Of a stretch of 64,000 bases of DNA, positions 47,630 to 55,052 are shown piece after piece. Location: positions 2,666,001-2,730,000 of the forward strand of contig NZ_JAIWJX010000002.1 of assembly GCF_023149135.1 (NCBI RefSeq), read 5' to 3'. The translations under genes and the position numbers were made by a program. The first letter of the stretch is position 1; every line of letters starts with the position of its first letter. The notes beneath the pieces are model-generated. The model saw only the letters and a program-made list of their open reading frames with translations. It was not told the origin of the DNA and made no database searches. Source of the DNA: Fictibacillus marinisediminis (lineage in GTDB: Bacteria; Bacillota; Bacilli; Bacillales; Fictibacillaceae).

Positions 47630-47657
47630 ATTATATAAATTAGCTCAAATTTGTCAA
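47630..47657 (-). promoter_or_regulatory. Consensus SigA promoter of arsR-type gene
   Basis: Minus strand: -35 TTGACA (47657-47652), 16-base spacer, -10 TATAAT (47635-47630). Predicted start point falls on the ATG itself. Confidence 0.85.
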
Positions 47658-47757
47658 ACCATCTTGCTGGAATTCAAATCTACTTGTGTATTGCTGCTTT
47701 CACTATTGTCTATCAAAGATTACCGTTACATTGTAACAACATGGGTTTACTCCTTTA

Positions 47758-47835
47758 TCTGGCCCGTTTGTTCAAAAAAAGAGAGCTATTATCAGCCCTC
47801 TCGATCTTCAACTAACGCACCCGATTGTTGAATAT
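47758..47835 (-). repeat. Island repeat copy I (terminator type, variant core)
   Basis: GGCCCGTTTGTTC, minus-strand GAGAGGGC/AGCTCTC hairpin with T7 tail, then TTCAAC (47807-47812) and GTTGAA (47827-47832) around TAACGCACCCGATT. It ends six bases before the Amj remnant's stop. Confidence 0.75.
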
Positions 47836-47840
47836 ACTTT

Positions 47841-48601
47841 TTATATCCATTTAGCAAACCCAGCAACATAATATGCAGCAGGTATAAAGATAAGTTGTGC
47901 TACTAATGTACCTATAAATTTTGAACATATCATTGTTAACGAGTAACTTTTTAGAAAAACATACTTACTTTCTTTCTTAACCACTCTGTCAGCTAGAACT
48001 GATGCTTTTGGATCAATAAACAATGTTAAAAGGATGGTTGCAATACCGTTAATAATGCCAGATGACATTAAAGCTGCTTGTGCATAATCTTTTGGTACCA
48101 ACATCGAAGCATAAATAGAGGAAAGTACTCCTATTGTAAAAACCGCAGAGATTACCACATTTACAAAAAATAAACGTTTTGGAATGGTACTCAAAGTAAT
48201 TCCGTCTAGATATGAAATCTTTGGAATTCTAATACACTTTATAAGTTTTTTAAACCTAGATAAATTTAAATGCTTAACTAGCAGTTTGATTATTGAGCCT
48301 CTTTCATTTTGAAAGCTGAACAATAGCTCTTGAGAAGATGGTGATGAATGTAGGAAATAACATTATTCCAATGATAACGCCTAAAGATGTTACCCCAATA
48401 AGTACACGATATTGTCCTTCAATAAGGGATAATTTATTTGAATCTGGTGCCTCCGCAATGAGCTTTGCAGTTAAAGGTTGCTGGATCATCGTAGAAAATC
48501 TCGATACAATAACCATAGTACTGAACAATGAATGTTTCAATAACTGTTATTATTAAAAGAAAAATAGATATTATAATTACTTTACCAGTGAGTAGGTCCA
48601 T
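47841..48601 (-). pseudogene. Amj-like lipid II flippase, broken
   Basis: Three frame pieces of one gene. ATG 48601 (AGGAAG upstream) gives MDLLTGKVIIISIFLLIITV and IET. A frame change and apparent loss of about 20 residues lead into LFSTMVIVSRFSTMIQQPL (frame ending at 48304). A second frameshift near 48310 leads to NERGSIIKLLVKHLNLSRFK and five further helices ending at 47841. The motif VSRFSTMIQQPLTAKL and overall plan recall Amj (YdaH), the alternate lipid II flippase; I am fairly but not fully sure of the family. Not expected to be functional. Confidence 0.6.
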
Positions 48602-48671
48602 TTTTTAATCTTCCTTCACATAGAATAATACCAATTATTTCAAATCATTCTCTTTAACACAAGCCATAATA

Positions 48672-48719
48672 ACAAAAAGAGCTTACCTTATTACAGATAA
48701 GCACCCTTTAGTTGAATAA
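48672..48719 (-). repeat. Island repeat copy J (terminator type)
   Basis: Minus-strand GTGCTTATC/GGTAAGCTC hairpin with TTTTTG tail; outer arm TTTAGTTGAATAA overlaps the last codons of the Nudix gene. Confidence 0.75.
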
Positions 48720-49103
48720 CGCTTGAATTTTTATAGCGACTTCTTTTGGTTTAACATCAATAGATGATAACTGGTTTATTTCAATCCACAATGGTAGATA
48801 AGTTCCTCGCTTTCTATTAAAATCTGTGTACTCTTCACCATTCCCTGTACCAAAATTTCCAGTTATTATTTCAGCAAGAAAAAAGTATTGAGTGCCGTTA
48901 AATTCAACTTCTGCGATACACTCATTTATATTAACCGTTACTCCTAATTCCTCTTGAGCTTCTCTTTTGGCTGCTTCTTGAGGTGTCTCTCCATCTTCTA
49001 TTCCACCACCAGGAAATACATAATAAACTGAATCCCCTCTAACCCTCTTAATCAGACCTACTTTTTGATTTTCAACTAAAACTACTGAACCTCTATTTCT
49101 CAT
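48708..49103 (-). CDS. Nudix hydrolase
   Basis: A 131-residue Nudix protein. The box GGGIEDGETPQEAAKREAQEELGV (G-x5-E-x7-RE-x2-EE-x-G) is complete near residues 37-60. Substrate unknown; MutT-like or ADP-sugar-type are possible. ATG 49103 has GGGGGTAA upstream; an in-frame ATG lies at 49115. The stop codon lies inside repeat copy J. Confidence 0.88.
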   Translation of the reverse strand: MRNRGSVVLVENQKVGLIKRVRGDSVYYVFPGGGIEDGETPQEAAKREAQEELGVTVNINECIAEVEFNGTQYFFLAEIITGNFGTGNGEEYTDFNRKRGTYLPLWIEINQLSSIDVKPKEVAIKIQALFN

Positions 49104-49128
49104 ATTTACCCCCATAGCTGAAATACAT

Positions 49129-49206
49129 TGTTCAACAATCCTGCCCTTAAATCAATAAAAAAGCCACTTCTCCTTCTTGAAGAAATACGCCCTTTAGTTG
49201 AAGATC
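49129..49206 (-). repeat. Island repeat copy K (full length)
   Basis: The most complete copy: TTCAACAATCCTGCCC at one end, minus-strand GCGTATTTCTTC/GAAGGAGAAGTGGC hairpin with TTTTTT tail, and CGCCCTTTAGTTGAAG at the other end. It overlaps the last codons of the neighbouring gene. Confidence 0.8.
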
Positions 49207-49562
49207 GTTATATTACGTTTGTTTTTTATTTCCCTCATATTCAATTCAAGAAGAATGTCTTTCGGTACACAGCCTTCTAAACCTTCTTTTTTTATCAAGT
49301 CATACCCCGTACAGCTATCATCAACAACTGAGACAATGTCTCCTTTACTTACGCTTATTTGTGCACAAGAAACATCGGTCTTAGCAGTAAAATGCCCCGT
49401 TTCATTTTGTTGAATATATTCATTTTTAACGTATAGTAGTTCATTGGTTTCTAGCTGTTTACATAAAGTGAAGTTATCATTTTTTTCAACTAGCGCAAGA
49501 TCATATAAAGGATAAGTAATAGAACCAATCATCATAGGTTCAGCACTAAAATCTTCCAACAC
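49194..49562 (-). CDS. Protein of unknown function, possibly 5'-truncated
   Basis: A 122-residue frame from GTG 49562 (LEDFSAEPMMIGSITYPLYD), ending NMREIKNKRNITIFN. The reading frame stays open and protein-like upstream to 49673 (TGQLNAFIIHRSFAEDTYSN) but without a start codon; an ATG at 49674 is in another frame and would need a frameshift. So the true N-terminus may be longer and damaged. No known motif recognised. Confidence 0.5.
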   Translation of the reverse strand: MLEDFSAEPMMIGSITYPLYDLALVEKNDNFTLCKQLETNELLYVKNEYIQQNETGHFTAKTDVSCAQISVSKGDIVSVVDDSCTGYDLIKKEGLEGCVPKDILLELNMREIKNKRNITIFN

Positions 49563-49743
49563 TTCACAATTTAGAAAATGATCAATATATGCATTCGAAT
49601 ATGTATCTTCAGCAAATGATCTATGAATGATAAATGCATTTAATTGTCCAGTTGTTTTGATGGCGTTTCCCCATTATTTTAATCCATTTTTTTACTAGTT
49701 GATAGTCTTACAACTATTTCCTCACATAACTATTTGAAAATTT

Positions 49744-49793
49744 TAAAAAAGCGCTGATCCTTATTTCAGGAAAGCGCCCTTTAATTGTATAAG
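49744..49793 (-). repeat. Island repeat copy L (terminator type)
   Basis: Minus-strand GCGCTTTCCT/AGGATCAGCGC hairpin followed by TTTTTT: a textbook terminator, 64 bases after the GNAT gene. Confidence 0.8.
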
Positions 49794-49856
49794 AATGGAC
49801 TATATTTTATTGAAATTATGGTCAACAAACCTCTTCATTTTATCTGTATAAGAACG

Positions 49857-50411
49857 CTAAGTTTCCAGGTTAGTAATTTTGCCGAAAAGTAATGCATCAT
49901 AATACTTATCCTCTATAAAATAGTGGTCTTTTAAACGTCCTTCTAACTCATACCTGTTCTTTTCAAGTATCCGTGCAGAACCAATATTGGCATCCACTAC
50001 CATAGCATGGAGTCTATGAAGATTTAGTGATTTAAAAGCAAAATCACTCATCAATGCAACAATCTCTGTGCCATACCCCTTACCCCAATGATGTTTATGC
50101 AACACATAACCAATTTCAGCTTTGTTTGCTCCTTGGTCAAAATTGAAAATCATGGCTGTCCCTATAATTGCTTGAGTTGATTTTTCAACAATGGAGGAAT
50201 ATAAATGAGTACCTGCCGACTCACGTTTTAACATTATTTCAATGTACTGACGAGTTTCCTCCAAAGTATTCATTAAATTCCAGCCAATAAATCGTGAAAC
50301 TTCTTGATCTGACGCATAATGATGTATCTCTTGAACATCCTCAATCCTAAGTGCTTTGAAGTAGATTTTTTCACCCTCCAATGAATGAAATAAAACAGCC
50401 TGCTTCTCCAT
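49857..50411 (-). CDS. GNAT acetyltransferase, RimJ/RimL-like
   Basis: A 184-residue acetyltransferase. GEKIYFKALRIEDVQEIHHYASD at the N-terminus, acetyl-CoA loop region GYVLHKHHWGKGYGTEIVALM near residue 105, and LHRLHAMVVDANIGSARILEKNRYELEGRLKDHYF, the usual end of RimJ/RimL-type enzymes. Likely acetylates a protein N-terminus or small amine. AGAGGAGGTTAAA precedes the ATG. Confidence 0.9.
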   Translation of the reverse strand: MEKQAVLFHSLEGEKIYFKALRIEDVQEIHHYASDQEVSRFIGWNLMNTLEETRQYIEIMLKRESAGTHLYSSIVEKSTQAIIGTAMIFNFDQGANKAEIGYVLHKHHWGKGYGTEIVALMSDFAFKSLNLHRLHAMVVDANIGSARILEKNRYELEGRLKDHYFIEDKYYDALLFGKITNLET

Positions 50412-50549
50412 TTTAACCTCCTCTAATTTCGATTTGTTAAATGAACCTCAGATGGCAGCGAAAATGTCCCTAATTAAGGTTAATATCATCGCACTCATCT
50501 TAGTACATCCTTTCAAATAATTTTCCATATATATGTTATAACTGTTTCC

Positions 50550-50620
50550 TCGGCAAACTGGCCTTAAAATGAAAAAAGCTCTAATCCTTGTTCCAGGAAA
50601 GCACCCTATTGCTAAATAAA
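50550..50620 (-). repeat. Island repeat copy M (terminator type)
   Basis: GGCCTTAAAAT, minus-strand GTGCTTTCCT/AGGATTAGAGC hairpin with TTTTTTC tail; outer arm decayed. It lies immediately downstream of the coding remnant at 50623. Confidence 0.7.
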
Positions 50621-50622
50621 GA

Positions 50623-50805
50623 TTAGTTATTAATGAGGATGCTTACAGAATTAAAACTATATCCACCGCTCCCTTTATGCATAATAGAAAAGAATGGTTC
50701 GTATCGGTGTCCCTCAATATCTTCAAACGATAGGATAAATTTATAGTCACCTTCGGCCATATTAGTAATGGCGTCCGATGTGTGAAATAGATCGACTTCA
50801 TTTTA
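50623..50805 (-). pseudogene. 3' remnant of an unidentified gene
   Basis: Sixty protein-like codons without a start: NEVDLFHTSDAITNMAEGDY, then KFILSFEDIEGHRYEPFFSI, ending at TAA 50623. A stop lies directly before them. Looks like the surviving C-terminus of a beta-rich protein. Not identified. Confidence 0.4.
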
Positions 50806-50862
50806 GAAAAAATAACGATCTACATAGATAATGATTAAACTCACAACCTTTTATCAGAAAGG

Positions 50863-51119
50863 ATGATTAACATTATATTTTCTTATGAAAAAATCACTTT
50901 ATCCGGAGATAACTCTGCTGAAGTATTTTTACACAGGACTATTGATAGACGTTTTTTGCAGCCATTCCTGATCTTCACTGGTCAGCAGAATTTAAAGAAT
51001 TCGATAAAATACATACACAAATGCAACACCTGCAAAACTCTTTAAATTTTCATTTGTTTTCAGGTGATACGGATAAATTGATTGAAGCTATTATTGAGTT
51101 GGTTAAGCGGTACGAATAA
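50863..51119 (+). pseudogene. Frameshifted small gene, unidentified
   Basis: ATG 50863 (MINIIFSYEKITLSGDNSAE) continues in another frame as FAAIPDLHWSAEFKEFDKIH and ends HLFSGDTDKLIEAIIELVKR at TAA 51117. One frameshift near 50955 reconciles the two. About 85 residues in total; function not recognised. Confidence 0.45.
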
Positions 51120-51251
51120 TAGTTAGTGAACATTATGGGTCAAATACGAAGAATCGTTATTTCTTTTTTAAATTTTGGCTCTGTAAAATTAAATGTCGAT
51201 TTTCATATAGTAATTAGGGGAACCTGCATTTGTCGAGGTTCTCCTTTTTTG

Positions 51252-51277
51252 TTCAACTAACGCCCCCGTTAGCTCAA
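51252..51277. repeat. Island repeat copy N (short type)
   Basis: TTCAACTAACG and CGTTAG arms around CCCC: CTAACG (51257-51262) pairs perfectly with CGTTAG (51267-51272). It lies 22 bases after the VOC gene stop. Confidence 0.8.
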
Positions 51278-51298
51278 TAGCAAATGAATTACAACTCG

Positions 51299-51646
51299 TT
51301 ATTTCTCCCAAAGCTCGACCAGTCGACCTTCAGGATCTTCAATCCAAATAAACTTTCCAAATTCACTAATCTCTTTTTTCTTTGCAAGAGGTACACCAAT
51401 ATGTTCAAGATGCTTAATAGTCTCGTTTAGATTATGTACTTGGAAATTTAACATCACTTGTTGTTCTGTTGGAAAATAACTGTCATTCTCGGTAAAGAAA
51501 GAAAAGATAGTCTCATTTCCTAATTGGGGTTTTATCACAGTCCCATTCCAATTTTCCACTTCAATCTTCAACACTTCACTGTACCATTTTTTTACAACTT
51601 CAAGATTCTTAGTTCTCCAAAATATTCCTCCGAAACCTTTTATCAT
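51299..51646 (-). CDS. VOC-family protein (glyoxalase-like)
   Basis: A 115-residue vicinal-oxygen-chelate protein: GFGGIFWRTKNLEVVKKWYSEVL, then QVMLNFQVHNLNETIKHLEHIG and FIWIEDPEGRLVELWEK. The last stretch carries the Glu ligand typical of the fold's second metal strand. Substrate unknown. AGGAGTTAGATACG precedes the ATG. Unlike the VOC gene at 41961, its base composition fits its AT-rich surroundings. Confidence 0.88.
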   Translation of the reverse strand: MIKGFGGIFWRTKNLEVVKKWYSEVLKIEVENWNGTVIKPQLGNETIFSFFTENDSYFPTEQQVMLNFQVHNLNETIKHLEHIGVPLAKKKEISEFGKFIWIEDPEGRLVELWEK

Positions 51647-51726
51647 CGTATCTAACTCCTGTCTGTCATCAAATTTTTAGCTGTGCGATTACATTAGATA
51701 TTCGAGATTTAAATTTAAGTTCCTTT

Positions 51727-51756
51727 TTCAACTATACTGCCCGATAGTTAAATAAG
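51727..51756. repeat. Island repeat copy O (short type)
   Basis: TTTCAACTAT and ATAGTTAAA arms around ACTGCCCG. It lies three bases after the transposase remnant's stop. Confidence 0.7.
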
Positions 51757-51758
51757 CA

Positions 51759-52455
51759 CTATAGAGCGCATTTTGATAAACGTAAACTATCGTAAGTATC
51801 TGTCATTTCAAAAACAAAAGATGATAATAGGAATTCCTTAATATTATGTTTTGTGCTTTCATTGCTACGGCTATCCACAAACAAGAACCAAGCAAGGTAA
51901 TTGTCGAGATACTTTGTTGCTACACCTTTAAATCGGTTTATCCATTGTTCTGTTTATCATCGTTCGATTTAATTCTGTAATACTCGATGCCTTTTTCTTT
52001 CGCGTATGTTTTATAGGCTCTCCAAGCATCTGTCACAAGCACATTTTCAGGTGTTAACTTTGAACCAATCATTTCTTCAACTTTGGTTTTAACAATACGC
52101 CCCATACAAACAACTTTGGAAACAGTTGCCTTTGTGCGATCTCTGGCAACAAGAACGCAAACTTGCTCGTGGTAATTTCTCTGTGTTTGGAGCTGCCACC
52201 ACGTTTACGAGGTTTTCTCCCAGTAATGCCACGCTGCCCTTTTTGAGAGTATAAGAAATAGGTCTCATCTACCTCAACAATACCCTCAAATTGTTCAAAA
52301 TCGATTTGTTTAAGAGCGTTCAAGAGGTTGTGTCTCCAATAAAAAAGCGTAACCCAAGTAACCCCTACGATTTCTTCCGATTTTCGTAGAGAATAGCCTT
52401 TGAACATCCAATCAACAAATGTAATCCATTCGTTTACTTTACAAGTGCAGAACAA
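51759..52455 (-). pseudogene. IS1595-family transposase remnant
   Basis: Frameshifted pieces of one transposase. The 5' piece has VNEWITFVDWMFKGYSLRKS and the catalytic strand FEGIVEVDETYFLYSQKG; the middle piece has SKLTPENVLVTDAWRAYKTY with the second Asp; the end has RFKGVATKYLDNYLAWFLFV. The N-terminal zinc ribbon is missing and at least two frameshifts are needed. Terminal inverted repeats were not found close by, so this is a dead insertion-sequence relic. Confidence 0.8.
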
Positions 52456-52751
52456 AACGGTATTTGTTTTCTATGTTTATTGATTTGTAAGGATTTTTAA
52501 AATTTAACAGCTGAAATTACAGTTAAAATAACAACAAAAAACACCGAATAATGAGAACTATTCGCTGTACACTTTTGCTAATACGAAAGATCATACACAT
52601 CTCTTTTGTAATTATAGATATCGTATTTAAGGTTTAATTTTCCACCGCTAATTTTTACAATTTTTTCAAAAGCCATTTTATGTGGTTTTTATCTTCTGGA
52701 TAATTAAAGTAAATGACCTTTTTTGTATTCTGCTATTCTCCATTATTAAAG

Positions 52752-53264
52752 TTATTTTACCTGAATAGACCTGGCTTTAATTACATAAGGAAGGAGCTGT
52801 TCTACAGCATGTTTTTGACTCTCATACACTTCAAGTATTTCAAGTTTTTGCTTTAATATATCCACTTGTAATACTTCTTCTAGCGATAAATCAAACATAA
52901 ATAAGTTTTCTTTTACTATAGAGTTCATAATTTCAGAAAGAGCTTTATGTTCAGGGTGGCCGTATTCACCTTGTAAATTGTGCGTAACAATTTTGCGATA
53001 GGGGCGCTCGTGGATTATCCGTTGTAACTCCTGTTCTAATTTCGGCCGGTTAACGTGTTCTGTCCATGCATCCTTAAAACTCCAGATTTCATATTCGGCT
53101 TCTACCTTTTTCATAGCTGCTTTAAATTCTTGTGAACGAGTATCATTATTTCCTTCTGAGATACAAATCACTTTCCAACCTTTTTCCTGTATCAATTCAT
53201 CCCCGCCAAAAATAATTTCATCATCTGGGTGGGCTACAACCATTAGTTTATTAATTTCCGCCAT
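52752..53264 (-). CDS. PIG-L family N-deacetylase
   Basis: A 170-residue zinc deacetylase of the LmbE/PIG-L fold. AHPDDE motif at residues 11-16 and the HPEH motif in GEYGHPEHKALSEIM near 122 provide the metal ligands. Family members remove acetyl groups from GlcNAc-linked compounds (BshB in bacillithiol synthesis, MshB). It follows an Eis-like acetyltransferase by 12 bases in one operon, with AAGAGGAGGTAATT before the ATG. Confidence 0.88.
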   Translation of the reverse strand: MAEINKLMVVAHPDDEIIFGGDELIQEKGWKVICISEGNNDTRSQEFKAAMKKVEAEYEIWSFKDAWTEHVNRPKLEQELQRIIHERPYRKIVTHNLQGEYGHPEHKALSEIMNSIVKENLFMFDLSLEEVLQVDILKQKLEILEVYESQKHAVEQLLPYVIKARSIQVK

Positions 53265-53276
53265 AATTACCTCCTC

Positions 53277-54377
53277 TTAAAAGTGATCGCTTCTCCAAAA
53301 AATATAAGGACGATGTATAAAGGTGTCTCTTAATATCGATTTGTCTTTTGTCGTCATTTCTTTTGTGTCTTTTCCCTGTAAAAAAAACGTTAAAAAGTCC
53401 GAATGTGACAATCTGGTCCATACTTCATTCTTATAAAAACCATCTATATAATGATCTTCTGTTTTAATATATTCTAATCCGTTATCCTTCTTTATTAGGT
53501 CGTTTACTTGGTTGGTGAATGAAGATTTGGATATAATTTTCCACATGGATTCATGATGTTCAAAAGGATATAACGTTTGATGGCTAAGATGAGTAAACAA
53601 TTCATGATGCGGAGGGAGAAATAAGATCACTTTATTTTCTTCCTGTGAAAGTGCGGCCTGGTACAAGCGAAACACGGTATTGGAGCAGCTCTGATGACAT
53701 AATTCAATAATATCAATGGTCGCATCTGCTTTTTGAAAACGGATATACCCTGTCACTTGGTTGTGGTGTTTCGCTACTAAAAAATGATCATGTTCTTTCA
53801 TACTGTTTAGCTGCTGGGTCCAATATTCCTTTGTCCGTTCCATCGGCCCGTTCAGCTGCTGGGAATAGTTTTGATAGATTTCCATTATCTCTGGCAAATC
53901 ACTATGCTGTACGGGTGTAATTTTCATTCCATCTTCAAGAGCCTGCCCTTCACATTTATCATAAAGGTAGTGATAATTTTCAGGGATTGAGTGCCAGCCC
54001 GCTTTTTCATAAAAGGAGGGAATACCGGTATATAAAAGCGATAAATCAAACGCCTCCTCTTCCATCCAAGAGAGGGCTTTATCCAATAAGCGGTGGCCTA
54101 ATTTCTGTCCACGGTTAGCCGGCATAGTAGCAACATTCCCAATACCAGCTACATTAAATGTTAGAGGAGGAACATTGATACAAAAAGGAAAAACTTGAAG
54201 TACCGAACTAATCTTTCCATTGACTATGGCAACCCATGTTGTCTTTAGGCGGTAAGCAGGATTATTCTTAATTCGTTCTTCAAAAAAAGCTCTATCTTTA
54301 TTGAATACCTTTTCCAACAGGACAAATACATCTTCTAATTCACATTTGGTTTTTATACTACGGAATTCTACAGTCAT
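53277..54377 (-). CDS. Eis-like GNAT acetyltransferase
   Basis: A 366-residue protein with a tandem GNAT plan: an N-terminal GNAT domain with VAGIGNVATMPANRGQKLGHRLLDKAL (acetyl-CoA loop) and YTGIPSFYEKAGWHSIP, then a second GNAT-like half (ITPVQHSDLPEIMEIYQNYSQQ) and a C-terminal part. Close in plan to Eis/PF13527 enzymes, some of which acetylate aminoglycosides at several amines. ATG 54377 has AAGGAGGGTGAGT upstream. First gene of a two-gene operon with the PIG-L deacetylase. Confidence 0.85.
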   Translation of the reverse strand: MTVEFRSIKTKCELEDVFVLLEKVFNKDRAFFEERIKNNPAYRLKTTWVAIVNGKISSVLQVFPFCINVPPLTFNVAGIGNVATMPANRGQKLGHRLLDKALSWMEEEAFDLSLLYTGIPSFYEKAGWHSIPENYHYLYDKCEGQALEDGMKITPVQHSDLPEIMEIYQNYSQQLNGPMERTKEYWTQQLNSMKEHDHFLVAKHHNQVTGYIRFQKADATIDIIELCHQSCSNTVFRLYQAALSQEENKVILFLPPHHELFTHLSHQTLYPFEHHESMWKIISKSSFTNQVNDLIKKDNGLEYIKTEDHYIDGFYKNEVWTRLSHSDFLTFFLQGKDTKEMTTKDKSILRDTFIHRPYIFWRSDHF

Positions 54378-54606
54378 ACTCACCCTCCTTACTGATTTAT
54401 TCCCAAATTCCAAAAACGAAAACACACCGGAAGATAACATTCTATTGATAACAGAACAGAAAAAGGAGGAAAAAAATATTCCTCCGAAAATGTGTATGGA
54501 GTATAGAAAGACTGGGTCCTCCTATTAATGGGGCAAACGTACAAGAGTTCTAGATAATCTCTTTTGCATTATGCGGGCATCGATAGGCTTTGGATCATAC
54601 CAAGAT
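54378..54606. other. Gap upstream of the Eis-like gene
   Basis: Holds the promoter region of the Eis-like/PIG-L operon; a -35/-10 pair was not assigned. No gene. Confidence 0.5.
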
Positions 54607-54639
54607 AAAACCAGTGTCCGTTACCGGCACTGGTTTTTT
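54607..54639. terminator. Hairpin without an obvious gene
   Basis: AAAACCAGTG/CACTGGTTTT with an inner CCG/CGG pairing and T6 on the plus strand. No intact plus-strand gene precedes it, so it may be left over from a deleted gene. Confidence 0.7.
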
Positions 54640-54705
54640 AAATATCTTATCAGTTGATCGATTTTGCTCTTAATCGAAGGATATTTTGCTATTCTTGTAA
54701 AACCT

Positions 54706-54776
54706 TTTCAACAATCTGGCCCTAAAATGGAAATATGCGCTAATCCTTATTTCATGTAAGCGCCCGTTTCATGAAG
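54706..54776 (-). repeat. Island repeat copy P (full length)
   Basis: TTTCAACAATCTGGCCC at one end, minus-strand GCGCTTACATG/AAGGATTAGCGC hairpin (T-run decayed), CGCCCGTTTCATGAAG at the other. It ends nine bases before the stop of the unknown frame at 54785. Confidence 0.78.
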
Positions 54777-54784
54777 ATCTTTAG

Positions 54785-55006
54785 TTAAACTGCGTTCATG
54801 GTTATACCATTCCAGGTGGCGAACCAATTACCTTTGGTCAGTCGCCACCGTCTGGGGAGTTCCCCCAGTCCTCCTAAATGATCAGTATTCCAATAAACAA
54901 CCCGGCCCTTTAAACGACCAGGAATAATAGATAAACTAGATAGCCCTGTTAATTTTGATGGTTCTGTCCATCTTAAGAGAGCTGAGCGAATAAGCCTATT
55001 TAGCAA
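54785..55006 (-). CDS. Unidentified 73-residue frame, probably a fragment
   Basis: A frame rich in Arg, Trp and Gly (LSSLSIIPGRLKGRVVYWNT, then LGGLGELPRRWRLTKGNWFA) in a stretch with higher GC than its neighbours. There is no good ribosome binding site, so it may be a remnant of a longer gene or mobile element. Not identified. Confidence 0.3.
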   Translation of the reverse strand: MLNRLIRSALLRWTEPSKLTGLSSLSIIPGRLKGRVVYWNTDHLGGLGELPRRWRLTKGNWFATWNGITMNAV

Positions 55007-55052
55007 AAGCGAACTTGCTGGGTTTAATGATCTTCACTATATAAAGGCTAGA

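Noticed and set aside
51176..51215. Possible IS1595 terminal repeat (GGCTCTGTAAAATTAAATG)
   Set aside because: It resembles such ends but is about 580 bases from the transposase remnant with a VOC gene between, and no partner end was found.
41829..54780. A true integron
   Set aside because: No integron integrase or attI seen, and the inner hairpins work as plain terminators; the cassette idea is kept only as a finding to test.
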